Shown in pieces: positions 1 to 10,066 of a stretch of 64,000 bases of DNA. Below the pieces are notes generated by a model that worked only from the letters and a program-made list of their open reading frames with translations, did no database searches and was not told where the DNA came from. A program made the translations under genes and the position numbers. Source of the stretch: Erwinia tasmaniensis Et1/99 (lineage in GTDB: Bacteria > Pseudomonadota > Gammaproteobacteria > Enterobacterales > Enterobacteriaceae); NCBI RefSeq assembly GCF_000026185.1, contig NC_010694.1:2294001-2358000 (forward strand). Reading direction: 5' to 3'. How positions within the stretch are numbered: the stretch's first letter is position 1; each line of letters begins with the position of its first letter.

Positions 1-1
1 T

Positions 2-298
2 CACGCCTTAACGGACGAGCCGGTAGTCTCTGCGGAACACCCTTCCGTGGCTGACGATGCGCCTGCTCCGGTTGCGGCTCGCGCCGAGACTGTTACCGTT
101 GCAGAGGCCCCAGAACAGGCCGGCCGCTATAAGCATCATGCTACGGCACCGATGACGAAAGCGCCTGCTCCGGATTACCAGCCGGAAGCATCGCGCCAAA
201 GCGACTGGGTACGCCCGGACTTCAATTTTGAGGGTAAAGGTTCGGCAGGCGGTCACGCCGCAACACAACAGGCGACGGCTCCGGCAACCCGCCCGTAA
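2..298 (+). CDS. rne: Ribonuclease E, C-terminal end (partial)
   Basis: This is the 3' end of rne, cut by the window edge; the reading frame enters at base 2. RNase E is the endonuclease and scaffold of the RNA degradosome, bound to the inner membrane. Only the extreme C-terminus is visible: a Pro/Ala-rich stretch, then a segment close to the conserved RNase E tail (MTKAPAPDYQPEA, then DWVRPDFNFEGKGSAGGH), which in E. coli lies at the PNPase-binding end of the scaffold domain. The stop is followed by a strong terminator. rne next to flgL is the E. coli arrangement. Confidence 0.93.
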   Translation, partial: HALTDEPVVSAEHPSVADDAPAPVAARAETVTVAEAPEQAGRYKHHATAPMTKAPAPDYQPEASRQSDWVRPDFNFEGKGSAGGHAATQQATAPATRP

Positions 299-320
299 AA
301 ACCTGAGTGAACGTTATGCA

Positions 321-350
321 AGCCCCGGCCTTCTGGTCGGGGCTTTTTTT
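321..350 (+). terminator. Rho-independent terminator of rne
   Basis: A 10-bp stem (AGCCCCGGCC pairing with GGTCGGGGCT, one G-U pair) with a 4-nt loop runs straight into seven T residues, 23 bases after the rne stop. Confidence 0.9.
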
Positions 351-461
351 ATGCCTTTGATGCGCCGGACCGTACCGACATAAGCATCATGACAGCTTCC
401 AGCGCTACGTTTAGGGCTTGATGATCCGATCGCAGCATATCGTCGTCGCAGAAAAACGATC

Positions 462-499
462 AAAAAAAACCGCTGCCGTCAAAGAACTGACGGCAGCGG
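462..499 (-). terminator. Rho-independent terminator of flgKL
   Basis: Read on the minus strand, a perfect 11-bp stem (CCGCTGCCGTC with GACGGCAGCGG) is followed by eight T residues, about 40 bases downstream of the flgL stop. In E. coli the flgL 3' UTR and terminator give rise to an sRNA (FlgO); whether this species does the same cannot be told here. Confidence 0.9.
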
Positions 500-538
500 C
501 TGAAATAAACGCCCGGGTACAGGGCGCGTTCAAAGCAA

Positions 539-1504
539 TTAAGAATTGAGGCTAAACAGCGACAGTTTCGACATTTGCTGGAATACGGTATAGGAAGCCT
601 TCAGGGCCGCCTGCTGCATGGTATAGCTGGAGATAGCCTCAGCCGTATCCACTCCGATCAGTGAGTTCATCTGCGTTTTTAGATTAAGCGTAGTGTCACC
701 GCTTTTCGAATCGAGGTTGCTCAATTCCTGAAGGTTAGTACCGATTTCGGAACGTACGCTGGAAACATTGTTTAGAGCGTTGCTCAGCCCACGGTTCGTT
801 TTAGCAATATTGGCGCTTTCCAGATCGATTTTGCTCTGATCCGCACCGGACAGAGGCTCTTTGAGTGATTTTATCGCCGTATCCAGAATTGAAAAGATAT
901 TGCTCTCTCCATCTTTGCCATCAGGCTCCTTAGTCGCACTGCTGGTCAGGTTATCAAAGACCTGCTTTCCGGTGTGGTTAGTGACCAGCGTTCGGCTGGA
1001 ATCCACTTTCTGCGTGATCGGTACAGTACCGCCAGTGTAAGTGGTGTTCCCTGATGCATCGGTGGTAAACGGCGCTTTATCACTCTGATAACCGGCGAAG
1101 GTATAACGGCCATTGCCGTCGGTGCTGTTGGCCAGGTTCAGCAGCTGGGCACGGACCCCTTCCAGCTGAGTCGCATAAGAAGAGCGATCGGCGTCGGAAA
1201 GCGTACCATTCGCGGCGGCCACGATCGTGGTCTGCGCGCTGATAATGACATCCGCCACCTGTTTCAGCGTGGTCTCTTCGGTCGACTGACTTTGGGTGGC
1301 GAAAATACGCGCGGTATCATACTGCGATGTCTCCGCCTGAGCCTGCGAGACCACCACGGCCTGAGCCGCAGCGACCGGATCGTCAGAAGGCTTGTTAACG
1401 CGGTTTCCGGTTGTCATCTCATTGCCTGCCTTCAACCAGCTGCTGTTAGCACTCTGGATGCCCTGCATCTGCTGGTCATAGATCATGCCGGTACTAAGTC
1501 GCAT
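539..1504 (-). CDS. flgL: Flagellar hook-filament junction protein FlgL (HAP3)
   Basis: FlgL is the second junction protein between the hook and the flagellin filament and is exported through the flagellar type III apparatus. The 321-residue product has the usual start (MRLSTGMIYDQQ), an Asn-rich helical D0/D1 region and a C-terminal coil ending near LFSLNS, about the normal family length. Helical ends with a variable middle are typical of axial proteins. It lies 21 bases behind flgK in the same operon, has a GAGGAA ribosome site, and is followed by a strong terminator, so it is the last gene of the unit. Confidence 0.97.
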   Translation of the reverse strand: MRLSTGMIYDQQMQGIQSANSSWLKAGNEMTTGNRVNKPSDDPVAAAQAVVVSQAQAETSQYDTARIFATQSQSTEETTLKQVADVIISAQTTIVAAANGTLSDADRSSYATQLEGVRAQLLNLANSTDGNGRYTFAGYQSDKAPFTTDASGNTTYTGGTVPITQKVDSSRTLVTNHTGKQVFDNLTSSATKEPDGKDGESNIFSILDTAIKSLKEPLSGADQSKIDLESANIAKTNRGLSNALNNVSSVRSEIGTNLQELSNLDSKSGDTTLNLKTQMNSLIGVDTAEAISSYTMQQAALKASYTVFQQMSKLSLFSLNS

Positions 1505-1525
1505 GGGTTAATTCCTCTTCAAAAA

Positions 1526-3181
1526 TCAGCCAACCGCCGTCAGCAGCGACTGGAAAATGGTGGAAGCCGTCTGCAATACCTTAGCATTCGCCATGTAGTA
1601 CTGCTGATAGCGTGCCAGGTTGGAATACTCTTCGTCAAGGTTGACGCCGGAAACCGACTGCTGCTGCTTGGTAAGCTGTGTCACCACCGCCGTTTGCGTT
1701 GTGCTGGTGGTTTCCAGCGTGCTGGTTTTATTTCCCACGTCCGCGACCAGGCCGGCATAAGCCTGGGTCAGGGTGCTGGTCCCGTTAATCAGACTTTTCG
1801 TTTGCAGAGCCAACAGTGATTTGACGTTTTCATTGTTGCTGGCGCCACCGGTTGAACCGGCCGTGGCCAGCTTGGCCTCATCGGTAATATTTACGCTCAT
1901 ACCGGAGATCACGTTGGTCACCGGTTTGATGGTGTAGCTGTCATCGTTTTGCAAGGTGCCGCTGGCACCTACGGTTATCGTCAGGCCGTCAAACTTCACG
2001 GTGCCCGGCGTGCTGGCATCAACATCCTTGACCTGGGCATTATCCGACAGGCGAACCACGTTCCAGCTGCCGCCGTCCCAGGTCATTTTATAGTTGGATG
2101 CCTTGACGTTGTCGATTTTGTCGGCGTCATACGCCACCGTCAGACTGGCATCACCTTTATTGTTGCCGTTGGACGTTGCTACCGGGCTGCCGAGATTGAA
2201 AAAGGCTTCGCCTTTGTCGCCATTACTGTCCAGCCCGGCTTCATGCTGAGTATTAAAGCTGCTGCCCAGCGCCAGCGCCAGCTGACCAACCTGGTTACGC
2301 ACCCCGTCAAGATCCTTACGGAACGCCAGAAGGCCGCCGAGTGACCCCGTGGTGACAAGGGATTCCGGCAGTTCTGTTTTCGCCCCGGTCACGGAGTCGA
2401 CGCTGGCGATAGTCGTTCGGCCCGGATCGGCGCTGGAAGGAACGGCGGCCAGCTGATTGTAGCTATCGCCCTGTACCAGAGAGATACCGTTGCCAACGCT
2501 GATATTAAAACTGCCGCCATCCTGCTGGCTGACGTTAACCCCCACCAGCTTATTGAGTTGGCTAACCAGCTGATCGCGCTGGTCGAGCAGGTCGTTCGGC
2601 TCATTACCAGCACCCACACCTTTCAGCTTGGTGATCTGTTGGTTAACGTTGGCGATCTGTTTGGCGTAGTTATTAACCTGATCGACCGTTGATTTGACCG
2701 AAACGTTCAGGCTGTTATCAAGGTTAGTTAAGTAGGTATCGGTCACTTTCAGCTGATTCACCAGCCCTTCAGCTTTGCCCAGTACCGCCTGACGAGAGGA
2801 TGAATCACCGGCATTACTGGACAGCGTCTGCAACGATTTGAAAAAGTCCTGAATATTGGTCGACAGGGTATTGGTGGTACCAGACAGCATATCGTCGATA
2901 TTGGACATCTGACCGGCCTGCGTGCTGATGGCACTGGACTGGGTACTGGCAGCTAACAGCTGTTTGCTGATGAACTGGTCGTACTCACGATAAACGTTGG
3001 AAACCGACGCACCGTTGCCATAGTAATTACTGCCGCTCAGCGTGCTGGAATTCTGGGCCAGCACCGTCGTCTGACGTGAGTAACCGGTAACGGCATAGTT
3101 GGTGATGTTGTTACTGGTGGTATTCAGCGCTGCCGAAGCGGCGTTCAATCCGGTCATCGCGGTATTAATTAAGTTTGCCAT
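1526..3181 (-). CDS. flgK: Flagellar hook-associated protein FlgK (HAP1)
   Basis: FlgK is the first hook-filament junction protein. The 551-residue product begins with MANLINTAMTGLNAASAALN, including the ANLINTAMTGLNAA helix shared by axial proteins, and ends in the coiled D0 helix (ASTIFQSLLTAVG). Length matches the family (about 550). Residues about 330-450, including a GxGASGTLQNDDSYTIKP segment, form the more variable outer domain. It is the first gene of flgKL and sits downstream of a sigma-28-type promoter, which fits late (class 3) flagellar expression. Confidence 0.97.
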   Translation of the reverse strand: MANLINTAMTGLNAASAALNTTSNNITNYAVTGYSRQTTVLAQNSSTLSGSNYYGNGASVSNVYREYDQFISKQLLAASTQSSAISTQAGQMSNIDDMLSGTTNTLSTNIQDFFKSLQTLSSNAGDSSSRQAVLGKAEGLVNQLKVTDTYLTNLDNSLNVSVKSTVDQVNNYAKQIANVNQQITKLKGVGAGNEPNDLLDQRDQLVSQLNKLVGVNVSQQDGGSFNISVGNGISLVQGDSYNQLAAVPSSADPGRTTIASVDSVTGAKTELPESLVTTGSLGGLLAFRKDLDGVRNQVGQLALALGSSFNTQHEAGLDSNGDKGEAFFNLGSPVATSNGNNKGDASLTVAYDADKIDNVKASNYKMTWDGGSWNVVRLSDNAQVKDVDASTPGTVKFDGLTITVGASGTLQNDDSYTIKPVTNVISGMSVNITDEAKLATAGSTGGASNNENVKSLLALQTKSLINGTSTLTQAYAGLVADVGNKTSTLETTSTTQTAVVTQLTKQQQSVSGVNLDEEYSNLARYQQYYMANAKVLQTASTIFQSLLTAVG

Positions 3182-3269
3182 GTCGGCTCCTTGTTAACCG
3201 GCAACTGCTGCGCCAGCATTAACGAATCGTTTGCCGGTAAAGGGTTAACTGAAATCCGGCCTGAAAAGG

Positions 3270-3296
3270 TTATCGGTAAAGGCGCGCCGAACTTGA
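3270..3296 (-). promoter_or_regulatory. Sigma-28 (FliA) promoter for flgKL
   Basis: Read on the minus strand, TCAAGTTC, exactly 11 bases, then ACCGATAA. The enterobacterial FliA consensus is TAAAGTTT-N11-GCCGATAA. It lies about 90 bases upstream of the flgK start, just before the end of flgJ. Late expression of flgKL from its own promoter is known in E. coli and Salmonella. Confidence 0.8.
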
Positions 3297-3313
3297 ACGA
3301 TTTTGCCAAAAAT

Positions 3314-4255
3314 TTAAAACAAATCGCCCAAATCCTGGCTGTAGGCCTTGACCACTTTTTCGCCCATATTCTTGAACTGTTGGATCATACCCACCAGCTT
3401 CTGCGCGTAGTTCGGATCGGTGGCGTAGCCTGCGGCCTGTAGGGCTTTTGCCCCCTGCTCGGGCGAGCTGGCGCTGGTGACGGCCGCATAACGCGGGTTG
3501 TTGCTTAGCAGCTTCACGTAATCATTTAACGCCGCAAAATAGGAGTCGTAGACGCGGAACGTCTGCTTCACCTTTTTTGCGATGCCATTTTCATATTCGG
3601 TGGTCATCACCTCTGTGGTTTTACCCTGCCAGCTGCCGGTGGCTTTTATCCCAAACAGGTTATAGCTCGGTTTACCGTCACGCGTGAGGATCTGCCGCTG
3701 GCCCCAGCCGGATTCCAGCGCCGCCTGCGCCAGGATAAGATGGTGCGGGATGCCGCTTTGCTCGCTGGCGGCGCGCGCGGGCTGCATCAGCCTGGCGATA
3801 AAGTCGCCGTTATCGCCAGAAAGCGGCGTTTCACTGCCGGAGAAACGCGGTACGGCTTTACGCACCATCTGTTCCATTGCCAGCGGCGGCAACGTATTGA
3901 TAAAGCTCTTGTCGAGCGGCATCGGCACCGTTCCGGCCTTCTCATCCGGTGCCTTCTGGCTCTCCATCTGTTTAACGATGGTGTCAGCCAGACCTAAGCC
4001 TTTCGCCCCAATCTGCTGGCCAATCTGCTGATCGTACATCGAGGTGTAAAGTCGCGTCTGTTCGGTGCTCAGCATGCCGTCCTGCGGCAGCGCCTGGCGC
4101 ATACTTTTCATCATCATCTGCACGAACATCCCCTCTACCTGCTTAGCCACCTCACGCGCATGGGCTTTAGGATCGCTGGCGGCTAAACGTTTCAGGTTGT
4201 TAAGCGAGCGGCTGTCGTACGCCGCGCTCGTCAGAGACTGGCTGTTGTCACTCAT
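3314..4255 (-). CDS. flgJ: Flagellar rod-capping protein and peptidoglycan hydrolase FlgJ
   Basis: The 313-residue protein has two domains. The N-terminal part (about residues 1-100) caps the growing rod. The C-terminal part (about 150-310) is a glucosaminidase that opens the peptidoglycan layer for the rod; the catalytic Glu is in AQAALESGWGQ (E181). Length equals the E. coli protein. Its ATG shares one base with the flgI stop (TGATG), so the two are translationally coupled. It is the last gene of the flgB-J unit; the flgKL promoter begins immediately after it. Confidence 0.97.
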   Translation of the reverse strand: MSDNSQSLTSAAYDSRSLNNLKRLAASDPKAHAREVAKQVEGMFVQMMMKSMRQALPQDGMLSTEQTRLYTSMYDQQIGQQIGAKGLGLADTIVKQMESQKAPDEKAGTVPMPLDKSFINTLPPLAMEQMVRKAVPRFSGSETPLSGDNGDFIARLMQPARAASEQSGIPHHLILAQAALESGWGQRQILTRDGKPSYNLFGIKATGSWQGKTTEVMTTEYENGIAKKVKQTFRVYDSYFAALNDYVKLLSNNPRYAAVTSASSPEQGAKALQAAGYATDPNYAQKLVGMIQQFKNMGEKVVKAYSQDLGDLF

Positions 4256-5361
4256 CAGATAATTTCCAGTTTGGCATGCAGACAGCCGGCGCTTTGCATC
4301 GCCTGTAAGATGGACATCAAATCGATAGGTTTCGCGCCCAGCGCGTTCATCGCCCGCACCACGCTGTTCAGATTGGCGCTGGCGTTAACGGTTTGCAGCG
4401 CGCCGCCGCTTTGGCGCATATCAATCTGCGTTTGCGGCGTTACCACCGTCTGACCGCCGCCAAACGGCGTATTGGGCTGGTTAACGTTCTGCGTCTGATT
4501 GACCGTGACCGACAGGCTGCCTTGAGCAATAGCGCACTGTGTCAGCATCACTTCGCGATTCATAACGACCGATCCAGTACGCGAGTTGATGATCACTTTG
4601 GCGTCCTGAACCGCCACCGCAACGTCGATATTCTGGATATCGGCGAGCAGGCGCACCTGGGAAGTCCCGTTTGCGCTGGAGCGTATCTGTACCGTACGCC
4701 CATCTAACGCCTGCGCCATACCGTAGCCACCGCGACTGTTGATCGCATCGCTGATGCGCTGGGCCATGCCAAAATCTTCCTGGTTGAGGAAAAGATTGAC
4801 GAGGTTACTGCTGCCAAAGTTATTCGGCAGTTCGCGCTCAATAGTGGCTCCGCCGGTGATACGTCCGCCGTTGACCTGGTTAACCTGTGCGGAGCTGCCG
4901 CCGGCAGAAACGCTGGCACCGCCAATTAGAATGTTGCCCTGCGCCAGCGCATAGACCTGATTATCCACGCCCTTTAGCGGCGTCATCAGCAGGGTTCCAC
5001 CGCGCAGGCTTTTGGCATTGCCCAGTGAAGACACCACCACGTCAACCACCTGCCCCTGACGGCCAAAAGCGGGCAGTTTTGCCGTTACCATCACCGCCGC
5101 CACGTTTTTCAGCTGCATGTTGGTGCCCGCCGGCACGGTGATACCCAACTGCGACAGCATGTTGCTGAGGCTCTGGGTGGTAAACGGGGTTTGAGTGGTC
5201 TGGTCACCGGTGCCGTCCAGCCCCACCACCAGGCCGTAGCCGATCAGAGAGTTATCGCGCACTCCGCCGACCGTGGTGAGATCGCGAATACGATCGGCCT
5301 GGGCCAGAGCGCTGACTGCCAGCGTGAGCAGCAGGACGGATCGAATCAGTACATTACGCAT
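4255..5361 (-). CDS. flgI: Flagellar P-ring protein FlgI
   Basis: FlgI polymerises into the P ring around the rod in the peptidoglycan layer. The 368-residue product starts with a Sec signal peptide ([20 protein letters not shown], cleavage about residue 20) followed by the conserved mature start [17 protein letters not shown] and the [12 protein letters not shown] motif. Length is normal. It is preceded by flgH with a 9-base gap and overlaps flgJ by one base. Secretion is Sec-dependent rather than through the flagellar export gate, unlike most neighbours. Confidence 0.97.
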   Translation of the reverse strand: MRNVLIRSVLLLTLAVSALAQADRIRDLTTVGGVRDNSLIGYGLVVGLDGTGDQTTQTPFTTQSLSNMLSQLGITVPAGTNMQLKNVAAVMVTAKLPAFGRQGQVVDVVVSSLGNAKSLRGGTLLMTPLKGVDNQVYALAQGNILIGGASVSAGGSSAQVNQVNGGRITGGATIERELPNNFGSSNLVNLFLNQEDFGMAQRISDAINSRGGYGMAQALDGRTVQIRSSANGTSQVRLLADIQNIDVAVAVQDAKVIINSRTGSVVMNREVMLTQCAIAQGSLSVTVNQTQNVNQPNTPFGGGQTVVTPQTQIDMRQSGGALQTVNASANLNSVVRAMNALGAKPIDLMSILQAMQSAGCLHAKLEII

Positions 5362-5370
5362 TGGAGCCTC

Positions 5371-6072
5371 TTACATCGGTGATATGTTCAGGAAGAACCG
5401 TTGCAGCCAGCCCATGTTTTGTGCCTCATTGATATAGCCGTTACCGACGTACTCAATGCGCGCATCCGCCACCTGGGTAGAAACAACGCTGTTACTGGCG
5501 CTAATCGTGCGCGGGTTAACCACGCCGGAGAAGCGGATAAATTCGGTTCCCTGATTGATTTCAATCTGCTTTTCACCGATCACGTTCAGGTTGCCGTTGG
5601 GCAAGACCTGGTTAACGGTGACGGTAATGGTGCCGGTAAAGGTATTGTTAGCGGTTGCACCGCCCTTACCGGAAAAATCGTTTTTACCGCTTCCGCCCAG
5701 CGTGGATTTATCACCACCGAGCAGGCCGACCAGCGCACGCGGCGTGGCCGTCAGGCCAAATTCGGCGCTGCCGTCACGTCCGGCATTGGCAGAGGAACTC
5801 TTGCTCGCGCTGACGTTTTCCTGCAACGTAATGGTCAACGTGTCGCCAATATTACGCGGACGCCGATCTTCAAACAGCGGCTGATAGCCGTAGTTCATCG
5901 GCATCACGCCCTGAAAAATAGAGCCGTTGACCAGCGCGGGCGAAGCAGGCAGCGGCTGGGCCGTCGTCGAGCCTTCAACCAGCGGCTTACGGGGAACCAG
6001 CGCGCAACCGTTAAGCGTCAGCAGCAGGGTGGCTACCAACCAACGTCCAGGCAATGAGATCTGCTGTGCCAT
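5371..6072 (-). CDS. flgH: Flagellar L-ring lipoprotein FlgH
   Basis: FlgH forms the L ring in the outer membrane. The 233-residue precursor has a lipoprotein signal with lipobox LNGC (Cys about residue 23), so the mature protein is lipid-anchored. The ring domain contains [23 protein letters not shown], typical of the family. Length matches E. coli (232). It sits between flgG and flgI in the conserved order. Confidence 0.97.
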   Translation of the reverse strand: MAQQISLPGRWLVATLLLTLNGCALVPRKPLVEGSTTAQPLPASPALVNGSIFQGVMPMNYGYQPLFEDRRPRNIGDTLTITLQENVSASKSSSANAGRDGSAEFGLTATPRALVGLLGGDKSTLGGSGKNDFSGKGGATANNTFTGTITVTVNQVLPNGNLNVIGEKQIEINQGTEFIRFSGVVNPRTISASNSVVSTQVADARIEYVGNGYINEAQNMGWLQRFFLNISPM

Positions 6073-6161
6073 GGAAATAACCTTTTATGACGTAAATAAG
6101 CTGTTAACGGGCCGGGCGGAGAGGCCCGGCCCCGTGACGGTTAACCCGCCCCATTGTGGGA

Positions 6162-6944
6162 TTAAATCTGCGTCAGTTTGGCCAGCATCTGATCGGAGGT
6201 GCTGATAGCCTTGCTGTTAATCTCGTAGGCGCGCTGGGTCTGGATCATGCTCACCAATTCTTCCGCCACGTTCACGTTGGAGGTTTCCACATAGCCCTGA
6301 TACAGCGTACCGGCACCGTTATTGCCGGGGTTACTTTCGTTGGGCGCACCGGAAGCCTGGGTTTCCTGATACAGGTTTTCGCCCATGCTCGACAGGCCGG
6401 CATCATTGATAAAGGTGCTGAGCGTGAGCTGACCAACCTGAACCGGATTGGCCTGGCCCTGCTGCGTCACGCTGACCACGCCATCCCGGCTGATGGTCAT
6501 GCTCAATGAGTTCGGCGGGATGACGATCGCTGGCTGCACCGGAAAACCGGCGTTAGTCACCAGCTGACCGTTCTGATCGGTCTGGAAAGAACCGTCGCGG
6601 GTATAGGCGGTGGTGCCGTCCGGCATCTGCACCGAAAAGAAGCCCTGGCCGTTGATGGCCACGTCTTTTGACGAGTCGGTTTGCGACAGATTGCCCTGGT
6701 TATGCAGGCGTTCCGTGGCAACCGGGCGCGTACCGGTACCGATCTGCAAACCGGAAGGCAACGTGGTTTGTTCAGATGACTGCGCCCCGGGCTGACGCAT
6801 CGTCTGGTACATCAGATCTTCAAAAACCGCGCGCTGACGCTTAAAGCCGTTGGTACTGACGTTGGCCAGGTTGTTAGCGATAACATCCATGTTGGTCTGC
6901 TGGGCATCAAGGCCCGTCTTGGCAATCCATAGAGAACGGATCAT
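6162..6944 (-). CDS. flgG: Flagellar distal rod protein FlgG
   Basis: FlgG makes the distal rod. The 260-residue product has the normal length, the axial motif [21 protein letters not shown] near the N-terminus, and a C-terminal helix ending in [17 protein letters not shown]. It has no signal peptide and is exported through the flagellar apparatus. It follows flgF with a 15-base gap. Confidence 0.97.
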   Translation of the reverse strand: MIRSLWIAKTGLDAQQTNMDVIANNLANVSTNGFKRQRAVFEDLMYQTMRQPGAQSSEQTTLPSGLQIGTGTRPVATERLHNQGNLSQTDSSKDVAINGQGFFSVQMPDGTTAYTRDGSFQTDQNGQLVTNAGFPVQPAIVIPPNSLSMTISRDGVVSVTQQGQANPVQVGQLTLSTFINDAGLSSMGENLYQETQASGAPNESNPGNNGAGTLYQGYVETSNVNVAEELVSMIQTQRAYEINSKAISTSDQMLAKLTQI

Positions 6945-6959
6945 GCTTTACTCCTCCCA

Positions 6960-7715
6960 TCAGCCCATTGACAGCAGCTGGTTGGCTTTTTGTTCGTTTT
7001 CGTCGACGCTGGAAATGACTTTCATCTGCATTTCGAAGCGGCGGGCATTGGCAATCATATCGACCATCGTCTGGGTCGCCTTAACGTTGCTCCCTTCCAG
7101 CACGCCCGGCATCACTTTCATTGCCGGGTCGGCCTCCAGGGTCGCGCCACGCTGGGCCTGAGTGCTGGCAGAAACGCGGAACATGCCGTCATCGCCGCGC
7201 GTTAGCTCATTCCCGCGGGCCTGCACCAGCTTGAGTCTGCCCAGCTGCACGGTGGCGTTGGGCGGATCGCCCGGATTCAGCGCGGTGATTGAGCCATCGG
7301 CGGCGATGGTGATTTCCGAACCTTGCGGAATGGCAATCGCCCCGCCGTCGCCCATTACCGCATTGCCCTGAACGGTGAGCTGCCCGGTCGGACTGACCTG
7401 CATATTACCGTTGCGGGTATAGGCCTCGGTGCCGTTAGCGGTCTGTACAGCCAGCCAGCCATCGCCCTGCATCGCCACGTCCAGCGGACGTTCGGTATAA
7501 TCCAGCGCCCCCTGGGTCATGTCCGCCCCCGGCGTGGAGGCGGTCACCAGCGTACGGGTGGGCAGCGAAAGCCCCTCCACAGGCACCGCGCGCGCGGCGT
7601 TGAGCTGCGCACGGAAGCCGGGAGTCGAGGCGTTGGCCAGGTTGCTGGCCGTTACCGCCTGCTGATCGAGGGTCTGACTGGCCGCCCCCATCGCAGTGTA
7701 AATCGCGTGATCCAT
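6960..7715 (-). CDS. flgF: Flagellar proximal rod protein FlgF
   Basis: The 251-residue protein is a proximal rod subunit. It begins MDHAIYTAMGAASQTLDQQ and has the axial-family segment ASNLANASTPGFRAQLN near residues 22-38. The C-terminal helix (SSVDENEQKANQLLSMG) is typical. Length agrees with E. coli FlgF (251). It is in the conserved order between flgE and flgG. Confidence 0.97.
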   Translation of the reverse strand: MDHAIYTAMGAASQTLDQQAVTASNLANASTPGFRAQLNAARAVPVEGLSLPTRTLVTASTPGADMTQGALDYTERPLDVAMQGDGWLAVQTANGTEAYTRNGNMQVSPTGQLTVQGNAVMGDGGAIAIPQGSEITIAADGSITALNPGDPPNATVQLGRLKLVQARGNELTRGDDGMFRVSASTQAQRGATLEADPAMKVMPGVLEGSNVKATQTMVDMIANARRFEMQMKVISSVDENEQKANQLLSMG

Positions 7716-7736
7716 AAGACGATCCTGTTAAGCGAA

Positions 7737-8945
7737 TTAACGCAGGTTGACCAGCGTGTTCAGGATCTGATCCTGGGTTTTGATGGTCTGAGCGTTCGAC
7801 TGATAGTTACGCTGGGCAACAATCATATTCACCAGCTCTTTACTCAGATCGACGTTGGATGACTCCAGTGCGCCAGCGGTGAGCGTGCCAAGGTTACCGG
7901 TTCCGGCCGTGCCGGTCAGTGCCTGACCTGAAGAAGAGGTGGCTGACCAGACGTTGTCGCCCTCTGACTTAAGACCTTCCGGGTTGGCGAAGTTAGACAG
8001 CACGATCTGACCCAGCACCTGAGTCTGCTCATTGGAGTAGCTGCCGACCAGCGTACCGTCATCATTGATCTGATAGCTGGTCAGCTCGCCCGGCTTGTAC
8101 CCATCCTGAGTCGGGTTGCCGAAGGTGCTTTTACCGTTGTTCTGCTGGAGGCTGCCGGCCAGACTAATCGTCATGCCAGGCTGCGCTGTGGAACCGTTCA
8201 GCGCGCCCATGCTGTAGCTCACCTGACCGTTGGCTGGGGTGGTTAACTGACCATTCGCGTCGAACACCAGGTTAGTATTCGTGCCTGCCGTACCGGTAGA
8301 AGAATCGACCGGGTGCACCGTCCAGTTGTTATCCGCCGTCTTCACAAAGTAAAGATTGACGGTATGTGCGTTACCCAACGAGTCAAAGGTGGTCATCGCC
8401 GACTTGGCGTTGTAGGTAGTTGAATCGTTGATATTCAGCTTGGTCAGATCCTTGCTGCTATCGGTCGAGTTCAGGTTGGCGGTCATCGCAGCGGTTGTCG
8501 TCGCCCTGGCGGACATCGCCGTGGTTGGCACGCTCAGCGCCACGGGGTTAGCGCCAGCCTGCACCGTTGGCGGGGTGCCGGTTGCCGGGTAGCCGGTTAA
8601 CTTAAGCCCCTGCATGTTAACGATATTACGCTCTGCATCCAGCGTGAACTGGCCGTTGCGGCTGTAGAACACCCCACCGTTGGCATCGGCCATACGGAAG
8701 AAGCCCGCAGAGCTGATGGCAACATCAAGCCCACGGCTGGTGGTGGTGGTGGTGCCATCGCCAAAGTCCTGTACTACGGAGGCAACTTTGGTTCCCAGCC
8801 CGACTTTAGAACCGGCAAACATATCGGCAAAGGCCACGGTGCTGGATTTAAAGCCCGCCGTGGCGGAGTTAGAAATGTTGTTACCAATAACGTCGAGGTT
8901 GCTGGACGCGGCGTTTAAACCGCTGACCGCTTGTGAAAAGCCCAT
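7737..8945 (-). CDS. flgE: Flagellar hook protein FlgE
   Basis: FlgE forms the hook, the universal joint between rod and filament. The 402-residue product has the helical N-terminus (MGFSQAVSGLNAASSNLDVI, then GNNISNSATAGFKSS) and a C-terminal helix (QRNYQSNAQTIKTQDQILNTL). The Thr/Ser/Gly-rich centre is the exposed, variable part. Length matches E. coli (402). Hook assembly depends on the FlgD cap encoded just upstream. Confidence 0.97.
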   Translation of the reverse strand: MGFSQAVSGLNAASSNLDVIGNNISNSATAGFKSSTVAFADMFAGSKVGLGTKVASVVQDFGDGTTTTTSRGLDVAISSAGFFRMADANGGVFYSRNGQFTLDAERNIVNMQGLKLTGYPATGTPPTVQAGANPVALSVPTTAMSARATTTAAMTANLNSTDSSKDLTKLNINDSTTYNAKSAMTTFDSLGNAHTVNLYFVKTADNNWTVHPVDSSTGTAGTNTNLVFDANGQLTTPANGQVSYSMGALNGSTAQPGMTISLAGSLQQNNGKSTFGNPTQDGYKPGELTSYQINDDGTLVGSYSNEQTQVLGQIVLSNFANPEGLKSEGDNVWSATSSSGQALTGTAGTGNLGTLTAGALESSNVDLSKELVNMIVAQRNYQSNAQTIKTQDQILNTLVNLR

Positions 8946-8975
8946 GTGCTCACTCCTGAAGAATAAATTAGTGGA

Positions 8976-9647
8976 TTAAATAATCTGGCGGACTTTTTCC
9001 AGGGTTGTGGTGCCTTGGGTGCCGAGATCCAGCACTGCCCCGCTTGAGTTCGTACTAACGCCGCTAACCAGCGCGTAATTAAGCGGTTGCGACACCAGCT
9101 GGCCGCTGGCATTGCTGGCGCTGATGGCAACGGAATATTTACCGTCGGCTGCGGTGGTGCCATCGCTGGCTTTACCATCCCACTGGAAGGTATGCACCCC
9201 GGCGGTTTGCGCCCCGAGATCGATGGTTTGCACCACTTTGCCGCTGGCGTCGGTAATCGTCGCGGTGGCACTGGTGGCGGCCTGCGCCAGCTCTACGCCG
9301 AACGGCGTGGTCGTGCTGTTACCGGCTAAAATCTGCGATCCGTTGACCATGACGCCATGCCCGATCAGGGTGGAAGCCTGCAAAGACTGACCGCTGGTGA
9401 TCTGGCCGGAGATGGAGCCGAGGGTGGTATTGAGCTTCTCAACGCCGCTTAGCGTGTTGATTTGCGCCAGCTGGGTGGTCAGCTGGCTATTGTCCATCGG
9501 GTTGGTCGGGTCCTGATTTTTCAGCTGCGTCACCAGCAGCGTCAGAAAGTTACCCTGTAAATCCGCTGCGGAGGTATCAGAAGAAGAGGTGGAGGACTTT
9601 AGCGTGGTGGTCGCCTGCGTTTCATTTACGCCTACGGTAATACTCAT
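8976..9647 (-). CDS. flgD: Flagellar hook-cap protein FlgD
   Basis: FlgD is the scaffold that caps the growing hook and is discarded afterwards. The 223-residue protein has the conserved N-terminal LQGNFLTLLVTQLKNQDPTN segment, in the region that directs export and early hook assembly, and a C-terminal FlgD Ig-like region with FQWDGKASDGTTAADGKYSV. Length is close to E. coli (231). It lies between flgC and flgE. Confidence 0.97.
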   Translation of the reverse strand: MSITVGVNETQATTTLKSSTSSSDTSAADLQGNFLTLLVTQLKNQDPTNPMDNSQLTTQLAQINTLSGVEKLNTTLGSISGQITSGQSLQASTLIGHGVMVNGSQILAGNSTTTPFGVELAQAATSATATITDASGKVVQTIDLGAQTAGVHTFQWDGKASDGTTAADGKYSVAISASNASGQLVSQPLNYALVSGVSTNSSGAVLDLGTQGTTTLEKVRQII

Positions 9648-9658
9648 CGGGAAGCTCC

Positions 9659-10063
9659 TTATTGGCCCATCGTTAAGGTTTTCATCATCATCTGTTTCAC
9701 GGTGTTTAACACCTCAACGTTGGCCTGGTAACTGCGCGAGGCTGACAGGGTATTGACCGTTTCTGCGACCACATCCACATTCGGCATTTTGACGTAACCT
9801 TTGGCATCGGCCATCGGATTGCCAGGCTCATACACCAGTCGTGCCGGGGCCGGGTCGTCAATCACCTCCGCCACTTTTACCCCCCCGGCGGCAGAACCGG
9901 GCGCGGCGTTGGTTTGGAACACGACCTGCTTTGCCACATAGGGCTGGCCATCAGGGCCGGTGACGCTGTCGGCATTGGCCAGGTTGCTGGCACTGACGTT
10001 AAGACGCTGCGACTGTGCAGCCATTGCCGAGCCGGCAATATCGAATATGTTTAAAAGTGCCAT
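9659..10063 (-). CDS. flgC: Flagellar proximal rod protein FlgC
   Basis: FlgC is a small proximal rod subunit. The 134-residue product has the axial motif [20 protein letters not shown] near its N-terminus and the C-terminal helix ending [16 protein letters not shown]. Length is the family norm (134). It follows flgB by three bases. Confidence 0.97.
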   Translation of the reverse strand: MALLNIFDIAGSAMAAQSQRLNVSASNLANADSVTGPDGQPYVAKQVVFQTNAAPGSAAGGVKVAEVIDDPAPARLVYEPGNPMADAKGYVKMPNVDVVAETVNTLSASRSYQANVEVLNTVKQMMMKTLTMGQ

Positions 10064-10066
10064 AAC